Shown here one piece after another: positions 14,284 to 19,169 of a DNA stretch of 19,169 nucleotides. The notes beneath the pieces were generated by a model. It worked only from the letters and a program-made list of their open reading frames with translations, was not told the origin of the DNA and did no database searches. This DNA comes from JACCQS01 sp050999295. GTDB lineage: Bacteria > Actinomycetota > Actinomycetes > Mycobacteriales > Geodermatophilaceae. Location of the stretch: assembly GCA_050999295.1 (NCBI GenBank), contig JBPCPI010000216.1, positions 1 through 19,169 on the forward strand, in the 5' to 3' direction. A program made the translations under genes and the position numbers. Every line of letters begins with the position of its first letter. The stretch's first letter is position 1.

Positions 14284-15027
14284 GTGGCGCAACCTGACGT
14301 GGAACAGCGGGCCCGGATCTTCTCCGTGCTCGGTGACCCGCTGCGGTTGGCCATCGTCGACTACCTCGCCCTGGCCGACGCCGCGCCCGGCGACCTCGCC
14401 CGAGTCTTCGGCATCTCCACCAACTTGCTGGCTCATCACCTTCGGGTTCTGGAAGAGGCGGCCGTGATCCAGCGGATGCGTTCCGAGGGAGACCAGCGGC
14501 GATCCTACGTCCGGCTGCGGTTGGACGACCCCATCGTCGCGGCCCTCGACTACGGCGCGACGGTTGCGTACCGAGCGGCGGCGACGCCCGTACCGAGTGG
14601 GCTCGCCCCGGCATCGCGCGTGGTCTTCGTCTGTACGCACAACTCGGCTCGCTCTCAACTCGCGGCCGCTGTGTGGGGCGGGGTCAGCACCACCCCGGCC
14701 GCCTCGGCCGGCACCCATCCGGCCGGTCGGGTGCATCCCCGTGCGGTGTCGGTAGGCCGCCGGCACGGACTGCGGCTGTCCCGGGGTGCGCCGAAGCGCA
14801 CCGACGAGGTCCTCCGCACGAACGATCTCGTGGTGGCCGTCTGTGACAACGCGCATGAAGAACTCGGCGGGCAGGACGGCTCGCACAGCCGGACGCGACT
14901 GCACTGGTCGGTGCGCGACCCGGTGCGGATCGACACCGATGAAGCCTTCGAGGCGGCATATCAGGAAATCGCAGTCCGAGTCGACCGGCTCGCTCACGTA
15001 ATGTCAAAACCAAGGAGCAGCACATGA
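14284..15027 (+). CDS. ArsR-type winged-helix regulator fused to a low-molecular-weight phosphatase/arsenate-reductase-like domain
   Basis: A 247-residue fusion. Residues 10-80 form an ArsR winged helix: IFSVLGDPLRLAIVDYL, the recognition helix in ISTNLLAHHLRVLEEA, and the wing QRRSYVRLRL. From about 112 a LMW-PTP/ArsC-like domain begins, with P-loop VCTHNSARS (C117, R123) and a general-acid candidate DP (D212/P213). There are only two cysteines, C117 and C187. The ArsR part lacks the CxC-type As(III) site, and the phosphatase part has one cysteine (VAVCDNAHEELG) where arsenate reductases usually have a resolving pair. The phosphatase domain may therefore sense rather than reduce. The gene overlaps arsC by ATGA. 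It is probably autoregulated through the operator at 14248-14266. Confidence 0.87.
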   Translation: MAQPDVEQRARIFSVLGDPLRLAIVDYLALADAAPGDLARVFGISTNLLAHHLRVLEEAAVIQRMRSEGDQRRSYVRLRLDDPIVAALDYGATVAYRAAATPVPSGLAPASRVVFVCTHNSARSQLAAAVWGGVSTTPAASAGTHPAGRVHPRAVSVGRRHGLRLSRGAPKRTDEVLRTNDLVVAVCDNAHEELGGQDGSHSRTRLHWSVRDPVRIDTDEAFEAAYQEIAVRVDRLAHVMSKPRSST

Positions 15028-15692
15028 CCGAGACCCGCAGTTGGGCGACCCTGAGCCTCGACGACAGCCTGGCTCTCAAGACGGCCACCACCCGACTCAG
15101 CACGGAATTCACCGACGTGTTCGGACCGGAGACCATCGAGAGTTTCTTGCACACTTCGTTCGACCAGTTCGCCGATTGAGCGACCGTCACCAGGTTCCTG
15201 CCGCTCATCGCCGAGCGGTTCGCGCGGCAACGGCTGCAGGCGTTGGCCAAGGTGGAGGGTCTGCATCTCGACGGCAAGCCCACAGTGCTTTTCCTGTGCG
15301 TACACAATGCTGGTCGCTCGCAGATGGCGATGGGCTTCTTCACCCACCTCGCCGGGGACCGTGCAGTCGCCTGGTCCGGAGGGTCCGCTCCGGATACCAC
15401 GGTGAACCCGGCAGCGATCGAGGCAATGCGTGAGCGGGGAATCGACATCTCCGGCGAGTACCCGAAGCCCTGGACAGATGAGATCGTTCGCGCGGCCGAT
15501 GCCGTGATCACCATGGGCTGCGGTGATGCCTGCCCCATTTTCCCGGGCAAGCGATACGAGGAGTGGGTTCTGGATGACCCCGCCGGCCTGGACGCGGCCG
15601 GTGTGCGGCCGGTCCGCGACGAGATCGAACGACGGGTACGGGCACTGCTCGCCGAACTCGAGGTGCCAGTCACGAGCACCGGCTACATCTGA
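15024..15692 (+). pseudogene. arsC: Arsenate reductase (ArsC, thioredoxin-type with N-terminal helical domain) interrupted by in-frame TGA
   Basis: ATG 15024 has AAGGAG at 15012-15017 and overlaps the previous stop (ATGA). Fifty-one codons encode an N-terminal helical domain ending SFDQFAD; TGA 15177-15179 then interrupts. The same frame continues ATVTRFLPLIAERFARQRL into an intact LMW-PTP fold: P-loop CVHNAGRS (C92), MGCGDACP (C166, C170) and LDDPAG. Read through, it would be 222 residues, normal for actinobacterial three-cysteine ArsC proteins. My recollection of homologues is FADRA at this point, so a CGA-to-TGA transition would explain the stop. Alternatives are a sequencing error, readthrough, or internal initiation at TTG 15243 or GTG 15252, giving the catalytic domain alone. 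Codon use shows no decay elsewhere, so the lesion, if real, is recent. Confidence 0.8.
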
Positions 15693-15743
15693 CGAGTTGC
15701 GGACATTCCGCCCCCACGGTCCCCGCGCACGAGAGCTTCTGCT

Positions 15744-15749
15744 TATCGT
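15744..15749 (+). promoter_or_regulatory. Possible -10 element of the GH15-SDR operon
   Basis: TATCGT ends 5 nt before GTG 15755 in the 62-bp gap after arsC. The spacing is slightly short for leaderless initiation at this GTG, so the assignment is weak. Confidence 0.3.
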
Positions 15750-15754
15750 GCGGT

Positions 15755-17557
15755 GTGGCCGAGCCAGAGCAACCCGCCGGCCGACAGTCGGCGATCGCCG
15801 ACTACGCGTTCTTGTCCGATTGTCACTCGGCCGTGCTGGTCGATCGGGCCGGGTCAGTCGACTGGTGGTGTGTGCCACGGTTCGATTCGCCGTCGGTCTT
15901 CGGCCGGCTGCTCGACCCCGCTGCCGGACATTGGGCGTTGCGACCGCTCGGTGAGTTCAGCTGCGAGCGCGGCTACGTCGGCGACACGCTGGTGCTGAGG
16001 ACGGTATTCAGCACGGGTACCGGTTCGGCAAGCGTGACCGACGCGCTGTTGCTGGAGCCCGTGGCACGCGGTCACGACATCGGCAAGCGCAGTCCCCACG
16101 TGCTCCTTCGTCGCGTGGAAGGCCAGCACGGGATGCTGCGACTGCGCACCGAGCTGTCGCCCCGGATGGAGTACGGACGCACGGAGCCGCACCTTCGCAT
16201 CGTCTCGGGAGGCGCGCAGGCCACCGGCGGCCCGGTCACCCTCACCCTCAGAACCGACGTAGCGCTGCGCGTGACCGACGGTGCAGTGGTCGGCGAGTTC
16301 GAGGTTGCCGCGGGTGAGGTCATGGAACTACGGCTGTCCTACACGCCGACGTTCGGAGCTGGGTTCGACTCCGCAGTTGAGGCCTCCCTCGACGCGACCC
16401 TGGACGGGTGGACGTCGTGGGCGTCCCAGCACAACGCCTACGACGGCGATTATCCCGAGCAGGTGCGGCGCAGCTCACTGGTGCTGCAAGGTTTGACGTA
16501 CGGGCCGTCGGGTGCCGTCGTCGCGGCTGCCACCACATCGCTGCCCGAGACGATCGGCGGGATTGACAACTTCGACTACCGGTATGCCTGGCTGCGCGAT
16601 CTGAGCCTCACGATCCGATCGCTGTGGTTGGCGGCCTGCCCCGACGAGCCAGGCCGGTTGTTCGGCTGGCTGGCCGGAAGTGCCGGTCACGTCAGGGATG
16701 AGCTCGTCCAGATCATGTACGGCGTCGAAGGCGAACGCGATCTGACCGAGCACGTTCTCGAGCACCTGGGCGGCTATCGCGGCAGCACACCGGTGCGGGT
16801 CGGCAACGCGGCATGGGAGCAGGACCAACTCGACGTCTTCGGGGAGGTGCTCGATGCGGCGCACCTGCTGCGCGACCAACTCGGTCAGTTCCAGGCGCCG
16901 ACCCAACAACTGCTGGTCGCTCTGGCCAATCGCGCCGCGAGTACGTGGGAACAACCCGATGCCGGCATGTGGGAGGCCAGGGACAAGCAACGCCACTACA
17001 CCTCCTCGAAGGTGATGTGTTGGGTGGCTCTGGATCGGGCCGTCGACCTTGCTCCCCGCCTCGGGGACGCGGCGGATCCGGCGGCCTGGGTGAAGGCCCG
17101 CGATGCGGTTCGGGCTGCGGTTCTCGATCAGGCCTGGAGCGAGCAGGCCGGCGCGTACACCGGAGCCTTTGGTTCCGACGATCTCGACGCCTCCGTCCTG
17201 GTGCTGCCGTTGGTCGGGTTCCTGTCGGGCGACGACGACCGGATGCGCGCCACCGTCAAGGCGATCGAAGCTGAACTGGGCGAAGGAGGCCTGGTACGTC
17301 GCTGGCCCAGCGACCGCAGCGGCTTCCTGATCTGTACGTACTGGCTGGTTGAGTGCCTCGTCCTGGCCGGTGAGCCCGACCGAGCCAGATCCTGGTTCCT
17401 CAGCGCCACCGCTCACGCCAATGACCTCGGTCTGCTCGCCGAAGAAGCAGACGTAAGAACAGGGGAGATGCTGGGTAACTACCCGCAGGCTTTCTCCCAT
17501 GTCGGCCTGATCAACGCGGCCTGGCGCCTTGGCCAACCCGTCACCGACCCCTCATGA
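15755..17557 (+). CDS. GH15-family glycosidase, probable trehalase
   Basis: A 600-residue cytosolic enzyme of standard length. The N-terminal trehalase-type beta-sandwich domain (about 1-230) begins IADYAFLSDCHSAVLVDRAG and contains VDWWCVPRFDSPSVFGRLLD. The (alpha/alpha)6 barrel follows with GIDNFDYRYAWLRDLSLTI. Catalytic glutamates are likely E407 in GMWEARDKQRHYTSSKVM and E563/E564 in LLAEEADVRTGEMLGNYPQAFSH. Actinobacterial members of this group hydrolyse trehalose to two glucose units; glucoamylase or glucodextranase activity is the alternative. The start GTG 15755 gives the conserved N-terminus. The downstream glucose-dehydrogenase-like gene overlaps or almost touches this one, which supports a sugar-catabolic role. 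Confidence 0.9.
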   Translation: MAEPEQPAGRQSAIADYAFLSDCHSAVLVDRAGSVDWWCVPRFDSPSVFGRLLDPAAGHWALRPLGEFSCERGYVGDTLVLRTVFSTGTGSASVTDALLLEPVARGHDIGKRSPHVLLRRVEGQHGMLRLRTELSPRMEYGRTEPHLRIVSGGAQATGGPVTLTLRTDVALRVTDGAVVGEFEVAAGEVMELRLSYTPTFGAGFDSAVEASLDATLDGWTSWASQHNAYDGDYPEQVRRSSLVLQGLTYGPSGAVVAAATTSLPETIGGIDNFDYRYAWLRDLSLTIRSLWLAACPDEPGRLFGWLAGSAGHVRDELVQIMYGVEGERDLTEHVLEHLGGYRGSTPVRVGNAAWEQDQLDVFGEVLDAAHLLRDQLGQFQAPTQQLLVALANRAASTWEQPDAGMWEARDKQRHYTSSKVMCWVALDRAVDLAPRLGDAADPAAWVKARDAVRAAVLDQAWSEQAGAYTGAFGSDDLDASVLVLPLVGFLSGDDDRMRATVKAIEAELGEGGLVRRWPSDRSGFLICTYWLVECLVLAGEPDRARSWFLSATAHANDLGLLAEEADVRTGEMLGNYPQAFSHVGLINAAWRLGQPVTDPS

Positions 17558-17583
17558 ACGACCCCTCAGTGAACGATGACGCG

Positions 17584-17589
17584 AAGGAG
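17584..17589 (+). promoter_or_regulatory. Ribosome-binding site favouring the internal GTG start of the downstream SDR
   Basis: AAGGAG lies 6 nt before GTG 17596. No comparable site precedes ATG 17554, although that ATG overlaps the GH15 stop (ATGA). The two signals point to different starts in the same frame. Confidence 0.55.
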
Positions 17590-17595
17590 CAGCAC

Positions 17596-18378
17596 GTGGC
17601 AGCCAAACGCCTCGACGGCAAGACCGCACTCATCACCGGATCGGACTCCGGGATCGGTCAGGCGACGGCGGTGGAGTTCGCGAAAGAGGGCGCCGACGTC
17701 GTCGTGAGTTATCACACCGATTCCGCTGGTGCCAACGAGACCCGCAAGGGCGTGGAAGGCGAAGGCCGGCGAGCCATCGTGGTCAAATGCGATGTCAGCG
17801 AAGAGAGCCAGGTCGAGGCGATGTTCGACCAGGCGCTGCAGAGCTTCGGCACGCTGGACATCCTGATGAACAACGCCGGAGTCGACGCCTCGGGCACAAA
17901 GGTCGCCGAGCTGTCCACCGACGTCTGGGACAAGGCCATTCGCACGAATGTCTATGGCTACTTCTTCTGCTGCCGCCGCTTCGCCCAGATCCGCACTGCC
18001 GCGGGTGGAGAAGGCAAGGTCATCAATGTCACGTCCGTGCACGAGGACGTTCCGAATGCTGGCGGCGCGGACTACGACTGCTCAAAGGGCGCCATCCGGA
18101 TGCTCACCCGGACCCTCGCCCTCGAGTTGGCACCGCTGAAGGTCAACGTCAACGGACTGGCCCCCGGGATGGTGCTGACGCCGTTCAACCAGGCGGCCAT
18201 CGACGATCCGAAGCTGCTCGACGAGCAGGTGCAGAGCATTCCGTGGAAGCGTGCCGCGGAGCCGGAAGAGATCGCCCGGCTGGCGGTCTTCCTCGCCTCG
18301 TCGGATGCCGACTACGTCACCGGCGCGACCTATGTGATGGACGGCGGCCTGATGCGCAACCTCGGCCAGGGCGCGTGA
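17596..18378 (+). CDS. SDR oxidoreductase, glucose 1-dehydrogenase-like
   Basis: A 260-residue classical SDR when started at GTG 17596 (274 from ATG 17554). TGSDSGIG is at 14-21, NNAG follows beta-4, S147 lies in TSVHEDVPNAGG, and Y160/K164 are in YDCSK. TSVHEDVPNAGGADY and GLAPGMVLTPFN are strongly reminiscent of Bacillus-type glucose 1-dehydrogenases, which oxidise beta-D-glucose to gluconolactone with NAD(P). The C-terminus YVMDGGLMRNLGQGA also fits that group. I start at GTG 17596 because of AAGGAG at 17584-17589 and because MAAKRLDGKTALITG is a normal SDR opening. Coupling with GH15 suggests oxidation of the released glucose. The exact substrate remains an inference. Confidence 0.88.
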   Translation: MAAKRLDGKTALITGSDSGIGQATAVEFAKEGADVVVSYHTDSAGANETRKGVEGEGRRAIVVKCDVSEESQVEAMFDQALQSFGTLDILMNNAGVDASGTKVAELSTDVWDKAIRTNVYGYFFCCRRFAQIRTAAGGEGKVINVTSVHEDVPNAGGADYDCSKGAIRMLTRTLALELAPLKVNVNGLAPGMVLTPFNQAAIDDPKLLDEQVQSIPWKRAAEPEEIARLAVFLASSDADYVTGATYVMDGGLMRNLGQGA

Positions 18379-18412
18379 GTTCCCAGGTGAGCCACCACGT
18401 GTCGTAGGGCCA

Positions 18413-18432
18413 GGGCGCTTCGCGTAGCGCTC
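18413..18432 (+). terminator. Possible terminator hairpin after the GH15-SDR operon
   Basis: GGGCGCT and AGCGCTC form a 7-bp stem (one G-U pair) around the loop TCGCGT, 35 nt after the SDR stop. There is no following T-tract, so intrinsic termination would be weak. Confidence 0.3.
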
Positions 18433-18693
18433 GACCACCGGACCGACGCAGGGCGAATGGGTCGTCGCGCAAGGCCAGCAGCTCAGCGCGACGATCAACT
18501 CGGGCGAGGCTCGGGGTTGTGGAACAATGGAACAGCGGTTAGCGCTGAGACGATCTTGATCGAGTTTCCGACTCTTCGTGACTATCTTGGGGCGGCGGTG
18601 GGTCGCGGCTACCGTCGTGATTCATGCCAGTGGAGTTCCGAAGCGTGCATCGGCGCGCCCGACGCGGGGACCTACCCGACGGAATCTGATCCA

Positions 18694-18812
18694 CCCGAGC
18701 CGAGCGCACGTGAGCTACGGGCGTGGGCCCGCGCTACCGGACTCACGTGCCCGACCGCGGCCGGCTACGACCCGAAATCCTGGCAGCCTTACACGACGCC
18801 AACACGTCATGA
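18694..18812 (+). pseudogene. Remnant of an Lsr2-type C-terminal DNA-binding domain, frameshifted
   Basis: One frame reads PEPSARELRAWARATGLT (18694-18747). The next frame continues VPDRGRLRPEILAALHDANTS to a TGA at 18810. Joined, they give the helix-RGR-helix layout of the Lsr2 C-terminal domain, whose RGR motif inserts in the minor groove of AT-rich DNA. A single missing G in ACG(G)TGCCC at about 18747 would restore the frame. No N-terminal Lsr2 dimerisation domain can be found upstream. A TACCGT element lies 8 nt before an ATG at 18624, but that frame closes after 21 codons (TGA at 18687). The first frame extended gives an open frame to 18837 with an unnatural tail. Confidence 0.55.
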
Positions 18813-18864
18813 CTGCCCGCAAGGGATCCCCAACTGAAACGGTGCCGTCTATCGCTTTTTCTGT

Positions 18865-18870
18865 CAAGAT
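18865..18870 (+). promoter_or_regulatory. Possible -10 element of the antitoxin-like gene
   Basis: CAAGAT ends 6 nt before ATG 18877, one mismatch from TANNNT at leaderless spacing. A G-run (GGGGG, 18871-18875) lies between them and could alternatively act as a poor ribosome-binding site. Confidence 0.3.
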
Positions 18871-18876
18871 GGGGGC

Positions 18877-19137
18877 ATGGCTCGGAAGAAGACGACGGTG
18901 TACATCGACGAGGCCCTGTTGCGGGCGGCGAAAGTGGCCGCAGCCCGCGCCGGCAAACGAGAGTACGAGGTGTTTGAGGAAGCGTTGCGCCGTCACCTGG
19001 GGTTCGCCGGGGCGGTCGAGCAGATCTGGGCGGGCATCAGCCCCGAACAGGCGCCCAGTGAGGAGGAGGCGGCCCGCATCGCGGCCGAAGAGCTGGCGGC
19101 CGTGCGCGCCGAGCGCTCCACCCGCAGGGTGGGCTGA
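18877..19137 (+). CDS. Ribbon-helix-helix antitoxin-like protein
   Basis: An 86-residue protein. KKTTVYIDEALLRAAKVAAARAG, followed by KREYEVFEEALRRHLG, is a ribbon-helix-helix (CopG/VapB-like) DNA-binding module. The strand (TTVYIDE) contacts DNA and two helices form the dimer. Residues 50-86 are Glu/Ala/Arg-rich and probably helical, as in toxin-binding tails (APSEEEAARIAAEEL). The size and layout suit the antitoxin of a type II toxin-antitoxin pair. The sequence immediately after the stop begins a frame that could be a PIN toxin. It is not closely similar to the VapB at 11235, so it is not a simple duplication. No specific family name is assigned. Confidence 0.7.
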   Translation: MARKKTTVYIDEALLRAAKVAAARAGKREYEVFEEALRRHLGFAGAVEQIWAGISPEQAPSEEEAARIAAEELAAVRAERSTRRVG

Positions 19138-19140
19138 GCC

Positions 19141-19169
19141 CTGCCCGAGCCCATCAAGGTGGTCATCGA
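19141..19169 (+). CDS. Possible start of a PIN-domain toxin gene, cut by the window edge
   Basis: The frame after the antitoxin reads PEPIKVVI plus GA (probably Asp), resembling the opening strand and first catalytic Asp of PIN domains (VVIDTN). A GTG at 19159 could be the start; no ATG is visible. Only about nine codons are present, so this rests mainly on the neighbour. Confidence 0.3.

Larger units (their letters stand above)
18379..18876 (+). other. 498-bp stretch without an intact gene
   Basis: No frame here reads as a complete family protein. It holds a hairpin after the SDR (18413-18432), a tandem octamer TGGAACAA/TGGAACAG (18520-18535), an 8-bp inverted repeat (CTCAGCGC at 18482-18489, GCGCTGAG at 18542-18549), and a frameshifted Lsr2-like segment (18694-18812). 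A minus-strand open frame (18543 down to 18317) has protein-like composition but no start codon. The region looks like decayed or recombined intergenic DNA. Confidence 0.6.

Noticed and set aside
15177..15179. TGA as a selenocysteine codon in arsC
   Set aside because: It lies in the helical domain before the active site, where homologues have no Cys as far as I recall, and I see no convincing SECIS-like hairpin immediately downstream. Nonsense mutation or error is simpler.
18457..18837. Intact 126-residue gene covering the Lsr2-like segment
   Set aside because: Its first 75 residues resemble no protein, and after ARATGLT the Lsr2 homology continues in another frame, so a frameshifted remnant fits better.
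1..19169. CRISPR array, tRNA or rRNA genes, insertion sequences, prophage genes
   Set aside because: No regularly spaced repeats, cloverleaf-like or rRNA-like sequence, transposase or integrase motifs seen on either strand.

Overview
The window looks like chromosomal DNA from a high-GC mycothiol-producing actinomycete. Support comes from strong G/C bias at third codon positions, frequent GTG starts, an mshC gene (mycothiol biosynthesis), an F420-type LLM oxidoreductase, DUF3090 and SCO1664-family genes that are largely restricted to Actinobacteria, and many TANNNT -10 elements placed 6-8 nt before start codons, the arrangement of leaderless actinobacterial transcripts. I cannot name a genus.

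Layout. Positions 1-6950 hold redox and hydrolase genes: a 5'-truncated M20 peptidase coupled to an SDR (+), a second SDR (-) divergent from a zinc-independent quinone oxidoreductase (+), a minus-strand operon (aldo/keto reductase, beta-propeller lipoprotein, DUF5703) and a divergent F420-type oxidoreductase. Positions 6950-10110 hold a conserved actinobacterial block: uppP (undecaprenyl-diphosphate phosphatase), a small two-helix membrane protein, a histidine phosphatase, DUF3090 and an SCO1664-family kinase-like protein. In related genomes this block lies beside mshC. Here an EamA transporter (-) and a vapBC toxin-antitoxin pair sit between the block and mshC. mshC is followed 4 nt later by a dGTPase-like HD hydrolase.

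Positions 14190-15700 form an arsenic-type module: an AT-rich promoter with an ArsR-like operator, an ArsR-phosphatase fusion gene, and an arsC gene broken by an in-frame TGA. No arsenite exporter is present in the window. Positions 15750-18380 hold a GH15 trehalase-type glycosidase whose stop overlaps or closely precedes a glucose-1-dehydrogenase-like SDR, suggesting a trehalose-to-gluconate route. The last 800 bp is looser DNA: no intact gene from 18379 to 18876, a frameshifted remnant of an Lsr2 C-terminal domain, then an antitoxin-like gene with the first codons of a probable partner cut by the window edge.

I see no CRISPR array, rRNA, tRNA, insertion sequence or phage genes. I found no clearly new multi-gene system. 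The best leads are the ArsR-phosphatase fusion with its interrupted arsC, the SCO1664-family gene without a standard start codon, and the repeated leaderless promoter geometry.
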